Assembly (NCBI GenBank): GCA_002707605.1
Contig: PANK01000020.1
Coordinates: 1-62,100 of the forward strand
Direction: 5' to 3'
DNA length: 62,100 bases
Source of the DNA: Hoeflea sp.
GTDB taxonomy: Bacteria > Pseudomonadota > Alphaproteobacteria > Rhizobiales > Rhizobiaceae
Shown: in pieces, positions 18,830 through 29,312 of the stretch
How the letters are laid out: every line of letters begins with the position of its first letter
Position numbering within the stretch: position 1 is the first letter of the stretch
Notes under the pieces: generated by a model
What the model saw: the letters and a program-made list of their open reading frames with translations, nothing else
Told to the model about the DNA's origin: nothing
The model's database searches: none
Made by a program: the position numbers and the translations under genes

Positions 18830-21277
18830 ATGGTGGCGCTCAAGCAATTCCGGAACACAAAGCCATCCTTTTCTGACCTGCTGCCTTATGCGGGCCTGGT
18901 CGCCGACGGTGTCATCCTGTTGAAGGATGGTTCGCTGATGGCGGGATGGTATTTTGCCGGGCCGGATTCGGAGAGCTCCACCAATATCGAGCGCAACGAG
19001 GTCTCGCGGCAGATCAACGCCGTCCTCTCGCGGCTCGGGTCGGGCTGGATGATCCAGGTCGAGGCGGTTCGCGTGCCGACCACGGCCTATCCCGCGCGCG
19101 AGGATTGCCATTTTCCCGACCCGGTGACCCGCGCAATCGACGAACAGCGTCGCGACCATTTCATGGCCGAGCGTGGCCATTATGAAAGCCAGCACGCGCT
19201 GGTCCTGACCTATCGGCCGCCGGAGCCGCGCCGGTCGGCCATGGCGCGTTACGTCTATTCGGACGAGGGGAGCCGGTCGCAGACCTATGCCGACAGCGTA
19301 CTCAATGCCTTCCAGACCTCAATCCGGGAGGTCGAGCAGTATCTCGGCAATGTCCTGATGATCCGCCGCATGGTCACGCGGACAGTCGTTCATCCGGAAA
19401 GCGGCGACGAGGCGCGCTACGACGAGCTCTTCCAGTTCATCCGGTTCTGCATTCTCGGCGAGAATCATCCGGTCAGACTGCCGGCAATCCCGATGTATCT
19501 CGACTGGCTGGTGACGGCCGAGTTCCATCACGGGCTCTCGCCCATGGTCGACGGCAGCTATCTCGCCGTCGTCGGGATCGATGGCTTTCCAGCCGAGAGC
19601 TGGCCCGGCATCCTCAATTCGCTCGACCTGATGCCGCTCACCTATCGCTGGTCTTCCCGCTTCATCTTCCTCGACGATCAGGAAGCGCGGCAAAAACTCG
19701 AGCGGACCCGGAAGAAGTGGCAGCAGAAGGTGCGGCCGTTCTTCGATCAGCTTTTCCAGACACAGAGCCGCGCGGTCGACCAGGACGCCATGACCATGGT
19801 CGCCGAGACCGAGGACGCGATCGCCGAGGCCTCATCCCAGCTTGTTGCCTACGGCTATTACACGCCTGTCATCGTGATGTTCGACACGGATGAAGCCCGC
19901 CTGCGCGACCAAGCAGAAGCCGTCCGGAGGCTCATCCAGGCCGAAGGTTTCGGCGCCCGCATCGAAACCCTCAACGCGACGGAAGCCTATCTCGGCAGCC
20001 TTCCGGGCAACTGGTACGCCAATGTCCGGGAACCGCTGATCAATACCCGCAATCTCGCCGATCTCATCCCGGTCAATTCCGTCTGGGCGGGCAGCGCCGT
20101 TGCGCCTTGCCCGTTTTACCCGCCCACTGCTCCGCCGCTCATGCAGGTCGCCAGCGGCTCGTCTCCTTTCCGGTTGAACCTTCACGTCGACGATGTCGGC
20201 CACACGCTCATCTTCGGCCCGACGGGATCGGGCAAGTCGACCCTGTTGGCGCTGATCGCCGCACAATTCCGGCGTTATGAGCATGCGCAGATCTTCGCAT
20301 TCGATAAGGGCAAGTCGCTTTATCCGCTGACCAGGGCCGCGGGCGGAGATCACTACGAGATCGGAGCAGGGGAGTGGACAGCGCTTGCTTTCTGCCCGCT
20401 GGCCGAGCTCTCGACAGACGGCGATCGCGCTTGGGCGGCCGAGTGGGTCGAGACGCTTGTCGCCATGCAGGGCGTGACAATAACTCCAGATCACCGCAAT
20501 GCGATCGCACGGCAGATCGGTCTGCTTGCCGACGCCCGTGGCCGCTCGCTCTCCGATTTCGTCAGTGGCGTGCAGATGCGGGAGATCAAGACCGCCCTGC
20601 AGCACTACACCGTCGATGGGCCGATGGGGCAGCTTCTCGACGCGGAAGAGGACGGTCTAACACTTGGATCGTTCGAGACGTTTGAGGTCGAGGAACTGAT
20701 GAATATGGGCGAGCGCAATCTCGTGCCCGTATTGCTCTATCTCTTCAGACGCATCGAAAAGCGCCTCACCGGGAGCCCAAGCCTCATCATCCTCGACGAG
20801 GCCTGGCTGATGCTCGGTCATCCGATGTTCCGCGACAAGATCAGGGAATGGCTGAAGGTGTTGCGCAAAGCCAATTGCGCGGTCGTGCTTGCCACACAGT
20901 CGATCTCGGATGCGGAGCAGTCCGGCATCATCGACGTGCTCAAGGAAAGCTGTCCTACCAAGATTTGCCTGCCCAATGGCGCGGCGCGGGAATCGGGGAC
21001 GCGCGAGTTCTACGAACGGATCGGGTTCAACGACCGGCAGATCGAAATCGTCGCGACGGCCATTCCCAAGCGCGAATACTACGTCGCCTCGCCCGAAGGC
21101 CGGCGGCTCTTCGATATGGCGCTTGGACCCGTGGCGCTCGCCTTCGTCGGTGCGTCCGGCAAGGACAATCTCAAACGCATTGATCAGCTCAGCGAGACGC
21201 ACGGCGACGAGTGGCCGGCGGCCTGGCTGGAGGAAAGGGGAGTGGATGATGCCAAGCGCATTCTCACGCACAGCTAG
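18830..21277 (+). CDS. trbE: Conjugal transfer ATPase TrbE (VirB4-like)
   Basis: 815 aa; Walker A FGPTGSGKSTLLALI; Walker B SLIILDEAWLML. Confidence 0.94.
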   Translation: MVALKQFRNTKPSFSDLLPYAGLVADGVILLKDGSLMAGWYFAGPDSESSTNIERNEVSRQINAVLSRLGSGWMIQVEAVRVPTTAYPAREDCHFPDPVTRAIDEQRRDHFMAERGHYESQHALVLTYRPPEPRRSAMARYVYSDEGSRSQTYADSVLNAFQTSIREVEQYLGNVLMIRRMVTRTVVHPESGDEARYDELFQFIRFCILGENHPVRLPAIPMYLDWLVTAEFHHGLSPMVDGSYLAVVGIDGFPAESWPGILNSLDLMPLTYRWSSRFIFLDDQEARQKLERTRKKWQQKVRPFFDQLFQTQSRAVDQDAMTMVAETEDAIAEASSQLVAYGYYTPVIVMFDTDEARLRDQAEAVRRLIQAEGFGARIETLNATEAYLGSLPGNWYANVREPLINTRNLADLIPVNSVWAGSAVAPCPFYPPTAPPLMQVASGSSPFRLNLHVDDVGHTLIFGPTGSGKSTLLALIAAQFRRYEHAQIFAFDKGKSLYPLTRAAGGDHYEIGAGEWTALAFCPLAELSTDGDRAWAAEWVETLVAMQGVTITPDHRNAIARQIGLLADARGRSLSDFVSGVQMREIKTALQHYTVDGPMGQLLDAEEDGLTLGSFETFEVEELMNMGERNLVPVLLYLFRRIEKRLTGSPSLIILDEAWLMLGHPMFRDKIREWLKVLRKANCAVVLATQSISDAEQSGIIDVLKESCPTKICLPNGAARESGTREFYERIGFNDRQIEIVATAIPKREYYVASPEGRRLFDMALGPVALAFVGASGKDNLKRIDQLSETHGDEWPAAWLEERGVDDAKRILTHS

Positions 21278-22046
21278 GATTGCCGTTGCCGCAGTGATGT
21301 CGGTCTCGACGTTCTCGAATGCGCAGGCCGGTGTTGGTGGACTCGGCGGCGCGACCGAGTGGACGCAGATCCTCAACAATACCGAGCTCGTCAGCCTGGT
21401 CGGGTCATCGGCAGAGCAGGTGCAAAACCAGATCACCCAGATCACGCAGCTGGCCGAGCAGATTCAGAACCAGCTGAGGATCTACGAGAACATGCTGCAG
21501 AACACGCTGACTTTGCCAAGCCATGTCTGGGGCCAGGTCGAAAGCGATCTGATGCAGCTCCAGAGCCTCGTCCAGCAGGGCCAATCGATCGCCTTTTCGA
21601 TGGGCAATGCCGATGACGTGCTGCGGCAGCGGTTCGAAAGCTTTGCCGATTTCAAGTCAGGCCTCGCAAGCGGGCAGACCTTCTCGTCGAGCTATCAGGA
21701 CTGGTCCGACACGAACCGTGACACGATCGGTGCAACACTCAGGGCGGCGGGACTGACGGCCGATCAGTTTGCCTCGGAGGAATCGACGATGAGCCAGCTC
21801 CGATCGATGTCGCAGTCCTCGGTCGGCCAGATGCAGGCGTTGCAGGTCGGCCATGAGATCGCCGCCCAGCAGGTCGCCCAGGCGCAGAAGCTGCGCGGGC
21901 TCGTCTCACAGCAGGTGACGATGATGGGCACCTGGTATCAGTCCGAGCAGGCGGCAAAGGATCTGGCGCAGAACCGCCGCGAGGAATTCTTCAACTCAAC
22001 CACGCCGTCGACATCCGGTGGTCAGACGATGGAGCCGCGCTGGTGA
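21246..22046 (+). CDS. trbJ: Conjugal transfer protein TrbJ
   Basis: MMPSAFSRTARIAVAAV...GVGGLGGATEWTQILNNTEL...; start chosen inside the longer ORF. Confidence 0.88.
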   Translation: MMPSAFSRTARIAVAAVMSVSTFSNAQAGVGGLGGATEWTQILNNTELVSLVGSSAEQVQNQITQITQLAEQIQNQLRIYENMLQNTLTLPSHVWGQVESDLMQLQSLVQQGQSIAFSMGNADDVLRQRFESFADFKSGLASGQTFSSSYQDWSDTNRDTIGATLRAAGLTADQFASEESTMSQLRSMSQSSVGQMQALQVGHEIAAQQVAQAQKLRGLVSQQVTMMGTWYQSEQAAKDLAQNRREEFFNSTTPSTSGGQTMEPRW

Positions 22047-22246
22047 TCAGGCTCTTCATCATCGTGATCTGCGCGATCGTCGTTGCCGTCGTCGGAATCG
22101 TTGTCTGGAACACGACCGCCGAGCCGGAAGCACCGGGGGCGGCCGTCGCCCCGGAACGGCAACACTTCGATCTCGAGGGCGGGCAGGAGATGCAGCCGCG
22201 TTGGGGCAGAAACGAAGGCGGGGCCGATGGCACGTCCGGAAACTAG
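22043..22246 (+). CDS. trbK: Entry exclusion-like protein TrbK
   Basis: Short single-TM protein between trbJ and trbL. Confidence 0.75.
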   Translation: MIRLFIIVICAIVVAVVGIVVWNTTAEPEAPGAAVAPERQHFDLEGGQEMQPRWGRNEGGADGTSGN

Positions 22247-23393
22247 GCTCGTTCTTCTCCTGATCGGCGGCATCGCTCTCTGGGCCAATCCTGCGTTGGC
22301 CCAGGAAGGCAGTCTGCTGACCAATCTCGAAAACGAGACCGCGACGGCCGCCCAGGGCTGGGAAGCGACGATCCTTGACGCAGCCAGATCGCTCTTCTGG
22401 ATTCTCGCCGGCATCGAGGTCGGGATCGCCGCCGTGTGGCTGGCGATCTCGGCGGCCTCTCTCGACACCTGGTTCGCCGAGCTTGTCCGCCGCATCATGT
22501 TCATTGGCCTCTTCGTCTTCATTCTCGAACAGGGGCCGGATTTCGCGAAGGCGGTTGTCGACAGCCTGTTTCAGATCGGCGCCGGCGGCGGGTCTGCCTC
22601 GCCGGCCAATGTCTTCAATGCGGGTCTTGAGGTCGCGAGCGCGATGTCGGCCAAGGCGCAGTTCGGCCTGTTCGAGGACAATGCGCTGGCGATGGCGGCC
22701 GTCTTCGCCATGGTCATCACTGTGATCTGCTTCAGTCTCGTCGCGGCGATCTTCGTCTCGGTCATGGTCGAGATGTATGTCGGGCTTCTCGCCGGCATGA
22801 TCATGCTCGGCCTCGGCGGTTCGAGCTTCACCAAGGATTTCTCGGTCCGGTATCTCATTTATGCGTTTTCGGTCGGCATGAAGCTGATGGCGCTGGTGAT
22901 GATCGCGCGGATCGGGTCTGAGATTCTGATCAACCTCGCCAATTCGCCGACGACGGGCGACGAATTCTTAGCGACGCTAGCGATCGCCGGCATCTCGGTC
23001 GTTGTCTTCGTCATCGCCATGTACGTCCCCAACATCGTACAGGGCATGGTTCAGGGCGTTTCGGTCACGGGCGGCATGGAAACCATCCGTCACGGCGCTC
23101 AGGCGGCAAGCTTCGCGGCAGGCGGTGCGGCGCTCGCCGTCGGTGGGGCGAGGGCAGGGGCCGCCGCCTATTCCGATGCCCGCGCCGCCGGCAGTTCATT
23201 CGGAGGCGCGGCTCTCAAGGGCATGGCGAGCGGCATGGGCGCCGCCGGCGGTGCGGCCGCCTCGGCCGCCCGCGACAAGGCGATCGGCGTTCCCGGCACC
23301 TGGGGCGCATCCACGTTGGGCCTCGCCAACGCGAAGCTCGACCAGTCCCAGGGTCGTCCCGCTGCCCGACCGAACCGTGACGAGAAAGCATGA
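22227..23393 (+). CDS. trbL: Conjugal transfer protein TrbL (VirB6-like)
   Basis: Polytopic membrane protein [26 protein letters not shown]... Confidence 0.9.
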   Translation: MARPETRLVLLLIGGIALWANPALAQEGSLLTNLENETATAAQGWEATILDAARSLFWILAGIEVGIAAVWLAISAASLDTWFAELVRRIMFIGLFVFILEQGPDFAKAVVDSLFQIGAGGGSASPANVFNAGLEVASAMSAKAQFGLFEDNALAMAAVFAMVITVICFSLVAAIFVSVMVEMYVGLLAGMIMLGLGGSSFTKDFSVRYLIYAFSVGMKLMALVMIARIGSEILINLANSPTTGDEFLATLAIAGISVVVFVIAMYVPNIVQGMVQGVSVTGGMETIRHGAQAASFAAGGAALAVGGARAGAAAYSDARAAGSSFGGAALKGMASGMGAAGGAAASAARDKAIGVPGTWGASTLGLANAKLDQSQGRPAARPNRDEKA

Positions 23394-24064
23394 CAACGAC
23401 CATGGCCAGAAGCAGTATCCCTGAAAACCCCTATCTCGCCGCACGCCAGGAATGGAACGAGCGCTACGGGTCTTATGTGAAAGCAGCTGCGGCCTGGCGG
23501 ATCGTCGGCATCACCGGCATGCTCATGGCGGTCATCGGTTTTTCCTACGCGCTTTATCAGAGCACGCAGGTCAAGCTCGTCCCTTACATCGTCGAGGTCG
23601 ACAAGCTCGGCACGGCGGCGACGACGGGGTTTCCGCAACAGATCGAATATGCCGACCCCCGCGTGGTGCGCGCGACGCTTGGAAGCTTCATCTCGAACTT
23701 CCGCTCTGTCACGCCCGACACGGTCGTCCAGAAGCAATATATCGATCGCGCCTATGCGCTGCTGAGGTCTTCCGACCCGGCGACCGAGAAGATCAATGTC
23801 TGGTTCCGGAGCAATTCGCCGTTTGACCGCGCGCGCGAAAAGACGGTGGCGATCGAAGTCACGAATATCGTGCCGCTCTCCAACCAGAGCTACCAGATCG
23901 ACTGGACTGAATATGAGCGGGACCGGCAGGGCAAGGAACTTGCAACGAGGCGGTTCCGCGGTGTTGCGACCGTGACGCTGACACCGCCACAGGACGAGGC
24001 AGTGATCCGCCTCAACCCCATCGGACTTTATTTGAAGGATTTTGACTGGACGGCGCAGCTCTAA
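23390..24064 (+). CDS. trbF: Conjugal transfer protein TrbF (VirB8-like)
   Basis: [27 protein letters not shown]... Confidence 0.92.
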   Translation: MTTTMARSSIPENPYLAARQEWNERYGSYVKAAAAWRIVGITGMLMAVIGFSYALYQSTQVKLVPYIVEVDKLGTAATTGFPQQIEYADPRVVRATLGSFISNFRSVTPDTVVQKQYIDRAYALLRSSDPATEKINVWFRSNSPFDRAREKTVAIEVTNIVPLSNQSYQIDWTEYERDRQGKELATRRFRGVATVTLTPPQDEAVIRLNPIGLYLKDFDWTAQL

Positions 24065-24140
24065 ACCGCGTTCGCCCCAGACAGCCACGTCTGGGGCAAA
24101 GACACGCGGCCCACCTGAATGCGCCCCGGAGGATAGGTGA

Positions 24141-24965
24141 ATGAATAAAGAGAATATCCGCGGCATCGCGCTTTGCGCCGGCGTGATGATCGCGGCGGCG
24201 ACGCTGCCCGCACAGGGACAGCAGCTCACAAGCAACGAGGCGCGCGGCACGCAGCTCTCCGGGCAATGGCAGCACCGACAAGGCGTGGTAACGCGCGGCG
24301 CCGACGGCAAGGTGATCTTTCTCTATGGCGAGGTTCAGCCGTCCGTCGTCTGCTCGCCACTGCAGGTCTGCGACATCGAGCTTCAGGCAGGGGAGGTGGT
24401 GCGCGACGTCCTTCTTGGCGACACCGTGCGCTGGAAAGTCGAACCGGCAACCTCCGGTGCGCCGAGCGGGCAGGCGATCCACCTGATCGTCAAACCATCC
24501 GAAGCGGGGTTGGTGACGTCAATGGTCGTGACGACGTCGCGGCGCACCTATCATATTCAGCTCAAATCGCACCATAGCCAGTACATGGCCCGCGTCGGCT
24601 TCGATTATCCCGAAGACATCAACGCACGGTTCGCAGAGATCAACGCGCGGATCGAGGCGAGCGTTGTGCCGGGCGCCGGCGTTCCGGCCGATCAGCTCGA
24701 TTTTGCGTTCCACATCAGCGGCGCAGCGCGCTGGCGGCCGACGCGGATCTACAGCGACGGCATGAAGACCTACATTCAGTTTCCGTCCTCGTTGTCAGGG
24801 CAGGAGGCGCCCGTCCTGTTCGTCGTTTCCGGCGGCGAGAACCGGATCGTCAATTACCGCATGAACGGCGCGATGATGGTCGTCGACTACAACATCGATC
24901 GCGCGATCCTGGTCTCCGGCGTCGGCCGCCAGCAGCAGAAGATCACCATCCGGCGAGGAGGGTAG
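24141..24965 (+). CDS. trbG: Conjugal transfer protein TrbG (VirB9-like)
   Basis: VirB9-like C-terminus [16 protein letters not shown]...; operon position. Confidence 0.92.
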   Translation: MNKENIRGIALCAGVMIAAATLPAQGQQLTSNEARGTQLSGQWQHRQGVVTRGADGKVIFLYGEVQPSVVCSPLQVCDIELQAGEVVRDVLLGDTVRWKVEPATSGAPSGQAIHLIVKPSEAGLVTSMVVTTSRRTYHIQLKSHHSQYMARVGFDYPEDINARFAEINARIEASVVPGAGVPADQLDFAFHISGAARWRPTRIYSDGMKTYIQFPSSLSGQEAPVLFVVSGGENRIVNYRMNGAMMVVDYNIDRAILVSGVGRQQQKITIRRGG

Positions 24966-24969
24966 GGCG

Positions 24970-25437
24970 ATGCGCGCGATCAGAACCTTATTCTGTTTGC
25001 CAGCTGCCCTGGTGATCCTGGCCTTGCTCGCCGCGTGCCAGACGATGAGCGGTCCAGGCCTCATCCGGAGCGAAGTTACGGCGGAGCTCACGCCTGAATC
25101 GGCGAATGCCATCGCCGGCGACATGGTGGGGCGGCTGGCGGAACAGGTCGGGCCGGGCACGACCACGATCGAGTTCCGCGGCAGTGACACCCTGTTTGGC
25201 CCGGCTCTCGAGGCGGCGCTACGCGAATGGGGCTATGCCGTCGTCACCGATCAGGCGACCGAGGGGGCCGCTGTCACGCCGCTAGCCTATTCGATTGATC
25301 CCTTCGAGGGCGGCGTGCTGGTGCGGCTCTCGACGCTCCAGGTCGATCTGACCCGCATGTACACGCTGAGCGCCACGGGCGCGACGCCGGCCAGCCCCTT
25401 GTCCGTCATGCAGCGTGGATCGGAGGCCGCATCGTGA
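24970..25437 (+). CDS. trbH: Conjugal transfer lipoprotein TrbH
   Basis: Lipobox-like LALLAAC; between trbG and trbI. Confidence 0.85.
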   Translation: MRAIRTLFCLPAALVILALLAACQTMSGPGLIRSEVTAELTPESANAIAGDMVGRLAEQVGPGTTTIEFRGSDTLFGPALEAALREWGYAVVTDQATEGAAVTPLAYSIDPFEGGVLVRLSTLQVDLTRMYTLSATGATPASPLSVMQRGSEAAS

Positions 25438-26738
25438 GTGAGTCCCTGAAACTCGGCGGCGCCGGTCCGCAGGACGGACCGCGCATCAGGCGCCTCAACC
25501 GCGTTCCGGTGATCGTTGCCATCCTGCTGGTCGTCATCTTTCTGGCGGTGATTTTTTACGGCCTGTCGTCGAGAGGGCTGCATTTCGGGGGCGATCCGCA
25601 AATCGAGCCGTCGTCAGCGCGGCCCGCTTCCAACGACGCTGAGCGCCTGAAGCAAGGTGTACCGGACGGGATCATCGGCGAGCCGCAGCCCGTCGTGGTC
25701 CAACCGACACCAAGTCCGGAGCCCGAGCGACCGAGGAACCCGTTCCAGCGGGAGCCTGAACCGACGCCGACCGTCGTCACGGCTCCGCAGCCGACACTTG
25801 AACCGGAAGCGGTTTGGCGGGCGCGCCTGCAGCGCGAACAGGACGAACAGGTGCTGAGAGAGTATCAGCGTCAGCAGATGGCGAGCATCCAGGCGGAAGG
25901 TGCCGCCTTCGATTCTCCGATCGCGGTCAATCTGAAAGACCTTGAGAACGCGAGTGCGACGACGACAGCGACGTCTGGGCAAACAGGGGTGACGACCGCG
26001 AACCGACCGGCAAGCGCACTTGATCTCTATAGCGCCGCTCTCCAGTCCGGCATCGGGCAGAACGCCGATCCGAACGGACAGGCGTCCAAACAGCAATTCT
26101 TCAACCAGGATATCGCCGACCTCGGCTATCTGCCGAACTCCGTTGTGCCGCAAATGTCGCCGTTCGAGCTGAAGCGCGGCTCCGTCATTCCGGCCACGCT
26201 GATCACCGGCATCAACTCCGATCTTCCCGGCCGCATCACCGCTCAGGTGTCGCAGAACGTCTATGACAGCGCGACGGGCAGACGGCTGTTGATCCCGCAG
26301 GGCGCGAAGCTATTCGGGCGATACGATTCCGAGGTGACCTTCGGCCAGAACCGGGTTCTCGTTGTTTGGACCGACATCATCTTCCCGAACGGCTCGACCC
26401 TGCAGATTGGCGGTATGGCCGGAACGGACGGCGCGGGCTATGGCGGTTTCCACGATCAGGTCGACAACCACTATTTGCGCACATTCGGATCGGCGATCCT
26501 GGTGGCGCTGATCGGCGCCGGCACCGAGATGCTGCTGCCTGACGATAACAGCACCTCAACGACGGTGGACAGCGCCAGCGACGCGGCGCGGCGATCGTTT
26601 GCCGAGACGTTTGGCCAGATTTCCGAGCAGACCGTGTCGAAGAACCTCAATGTGCAGCCAACCCTGGAGATTCGACCCGGTTACAGATTTAATATTTTGG
26701 TCGATCAGGACATAATTTTCCCAAAGGCTTATCAATAA
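25434..26738 (+). CDS. trbI: Conjugal transfer protein TrbI (VirB10-like)
   Basis: Pro-rich linker and VirB10-like C-terminus (FELKRGSVIPATLITGINSDLPG...). Confidence 0.93.
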   Translation: MSESLKLGGAGPQDGPRIRRLNRVPVIVAILLVVIFLAVIFYGLSSRGLHFGGDPQIEPSSARPASNDAERLKQGVPDGIIGEPQPVVVQPTPSPEPERPRNPFQREPEPTPTVVTAPQPTLEPEAVWRARLQREQDEQVLREYQRQQMASIQAEGAAFDSPIAVNLKDLENASATTTATSGQTGVTTANRPASALDLYSAALQSGIGQNADPNGQASKQQFFNQDIADLGYLPNSVVPQMSPFELKRGSVIPATLITGINSDLPGRITAQVSQNVYDSATGRRLLIPQGAKLFGRYDSEVTFGQNRVLVVWTDIIFPNGSTLQIGGMAGTDGAGYGGFHDQVDNHYLRTFGSAILVALIGAGTEMLLPDDNSTSTTVDSASDAARRSFAETFGQISEQTVSKNLNVQPTLEIRPGYRFNILVDQDIIFPKAYQ

Positions 26739-26818
26739 TGTTGAGAACTTTGAGTTGCCCCTCAGAGTGTAATGGCTTGCGAATACGTAACTACTTAATA
26801 TGCCGGACTTTAATAATA

Positions 26819-27522
26819 TTGAATGAGTTGCTTTTACACTTGATCGACACGCTGTCTCTTCCTCTTGAGGAACGGGCGGCTCGGCGTGCCCTGCGGGATT
26901 TTTGCGAGGGTGCCGGTTTCGATTTTTTTGCGTATTTGCACTTGCGCGGACAGGAGAGCTTCGCGGTGTCGAACTATCCGCAGCCCTGGTGCGACCGCTA
27001 TGTTCAGAGGAACTATCTGCTGGTCGATCCGGTCGTGACCAAGGCCAAACACGGCCCGCCCATCTTCACCTGGTCTGCTGACGAAGCCAAGAGGGCTGGC
27101 CGGCGGGATGTCACACAGTTCTACAAGGACGCAAGCCGGTTCGGAATCAGGTCCGGACTGTCGATTTCGGCGCCGCTCGGTTTCAAGGATCGGATGGTCT
27201 TCACGCTGTCCTCGAACAAGCCGCAGGTCTGCATAGATGAAGATCCGGACCCGGTGACAGCGGCGATGGCAGTTGCATTTGTCCATTCCCGGCTCGGTGG
27301 CGCCACTCGTGATGCGACGCTGCCTGCGAAATTCATCTGTCGCCGCGCGAAGCGGAATGCCTCAGATGGTTCGCCGATGGGATGTCGATGCCGGACATCG
27401 CCGAAACCGTCGGCATCGGCTACCGGTCCGTCCGATCATATCTCGACGAGGCGACCCGTAAGCTCGGTGCGGCGAACAGCCGACAGGCCGCTTCGATCGC
27501 CATTCGTTTGGGACTAATTTAG
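26819..27522 (+). pseudogene. traR: TraR-like LuxR regulator with intact autoinducer domain but frameshifted HTH domain
   Basis: Frame 2 encodes the TraR-like N-domain up to ...DATLPAKFI; the LuxR HTH (LSPREAECLRWFADGMSMPDIAETVGIGYRSVRSYLDEATRKLGAANSRQAASIAIRLGLI*) is in frame 1 from 27337 to 27522. Confidence 0.8.
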
Positions 27523-28168
27523 CAATGACGACATGTGACTCAAGCGGGGTCATGGGCCCGACGCATCGCGGACAAAGAGTTCACGCAGGCCGCAGACAGC
27601 GTATGACCGCTTTGCGCCCCACTTCAGTCGTTCCAAGCGACATAGCAATTGCCTGAAAGCGGACGTTAGGTCTGACCGGTAGCCTTCTGTGTCAGGGTTA
27701 GTAGGCGACCGAGAGGCTTCTTTGCGGCGCTCCGTCGTTAGATATATCAGAAAAGCACGAGCTGACGGCTTGCATCTAGCGTAACGATTCATGCGGAGGC
27801 GGTTCAGGTTCAACTGCAAGCACAGAACGTCAATTTCTAGCCGTCATGTCGGCACGCTAGCTTATTGCACGCATTTCGCGAATTCTGCTTCAGGTGCGAA
27901 GATAATTCACCAAAGGTCAGTACGTCGGCTTGAGCACAGTGAAGACGCGGGAACCATCCCGGCATCGATACCCACACGGAGTTCTAAAACATCAATCTCG
28001 CCAGCGACTTGTCGTGCCATGCATGCCATGTCTCTGAGTTGTGAGTTCTCAAGTGGAAAACGGAACAAAAGTGAACGCAGCCTCTTGCAGTCGGCTCATG
28101 TCACCCCCATCTTCTGGTTGATATGTAAAATTCTAACCAATGCGGCGCGGCGACGAGGATCCCTGCAG

Positions 28169-29308
28169 ATGACGGCACACATGAAGTTCTTCCCGACCGG
28201 GAATGCTGACACGACCTTTATTCAGCTTGCGAACAATCAGGTCGTCCTGATGGACTACGCGCACATGCGCAACGAGAAAGACCCCTTCGATAAGCGGATC
28301 GACCTCCCGACCGCGATCCGGGATGCCATGGACGAGGCCGATCAGGAATCCTTCCGGGTGGTTGCCTTCACTCATCTCGACAAGGACCATATCTTCCGTT
28401 CCAGCGAGTTCTTCTGGTTCGAACATACGGCCGCTTATCAAGGCGGCGACCGCATGAAGATCGACGAGCTCTGGGTGCCCGCCGGCGTCCTGACGGAGGT
28501 CGCTCTCGACGACGATGCCCGCGTGATCCGGCAGGAAGCCCGGCACCGCCTGAAGGAAGGGAAGGGCATCAAGGTTTTCTCTCGTCCGGGTGCCCTCAAA
28601 TCCTACCTTGCGGACAACGGTCTTACGCTTGAGTCCCGGATGCACTGCATTGTCAATGCGGGCGAGCTGGTTCCTGGTTTTAACAAGTGGGGTTCGGAGT
28701 CTGTCGAGTTCTTCGTGCACAGTCCTTTCGCCTGGCGCACGGATGCTGGCCTGGTCGACCGAAATCAGGGATCGATCGTCGTGCAGATGACGCTGCGCGA
28801 AGGCCTGAAGGAGTCCTATGTCTTGCTCGGTGCGGACATCGATCACGAAAGCCTCTCTCAGATCGTCCGGACGAGCCGCGAACACGACAACGAGGACCGC
28901 CTGCACTGGGACGTCCTGAAGCTGTTCCACCACTGCTCCTACCTGTCGCTGTCGCCTGAGAAGTGCGAGGACATGACGGAGCCTGTCGACGACGTGAGGT
29001 GGCTATTCGAAGAGCTCGCTCGCGAGAACGAAATCATCGTGTCCCCCAGCAAGCCGATCCCGGTGAAGGGTACGAACGCCGATAAGGACGTGCAGCCTCC
29101 GCATCGTCAGGCCGCAGCCTACTACCAAAAGATCATCAAGGATTCCAACGGCAAGTTTTTGGTCACGATGGAGACCCCCAGTGAAGCCCGGCCGAAGCCT
29201 ATCCATCTGAAGATTACCGCCCAAGGTGTCGCTGTCATGCTCGCGGCGGCGGCGACCGCTACAAGCGTCGCCGCATCGACACCTACGAGGGCCGGCAGGA
29301 ACGGCTGA
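28169..29308 (+). CDS. Metallo-beta-lactamase-fold hydrolase (first gene of E2-E1-JAB/patatin operon)
   Basis: MKFFPTGNADTTFIQLANNQVVLMDY...VVAFTHLDKDHI...VLLGADID; MBL-fold metal motif THLDKDH. Confidence 0.7.
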   Translation: MTAHMKFFPTGNADTTFIQLANNQVVLMDYAHMRNEKDPFDKRIDLPTAIRDAMDEADQESFRVVAFTHLDKDHIFRSSEFFWFEHTAAYQGGDRMKIDELWVPAGVLTEVALDDDARVIRQEARHRLKEGKGIKVFSRPGALKSYLADNGLTLESRMHCIVNAGELVPGFNKWGSESVEFFVHSPFAWRTDAGLVDRNQGSIVVQMTLREGLKESYVLLGADIDHESLSQIVRTSREHDNEDRLHWDVLKLFHHCSYLSLSPEKCEDMTEPVDDVRWLFEELARENEIIVSPSKPIPVKGTNADKDVQPPHRQAAAYYQKIIKDSNGKFLVTMETPSEARPKPIHLKITAQGVAVMLAAAATATSVAASTPTRAGRNG

Positions 29309-29312
29309 CGGA

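Noticed and set aside
23168-24310. 380-aa minus-strand ORF
   Set aside because: Antisense to trbL/trbF/trbG; high-GC shadow ORF with no recognisable domain.
27325-27345. Programmed ribosomal frameshift joining TraR N-domain and HTH
   Set aside because: No convincing slippery heptamer or downstream structure at GCGAAATTCATCTGTCG; mutation or sequencing error is simpler.
27550-27819. 89-aa minus-strand ORF upstream of the MBL gene
   Set aside because: No RBS or family recognised; likely chance ORF in the insertion junction.
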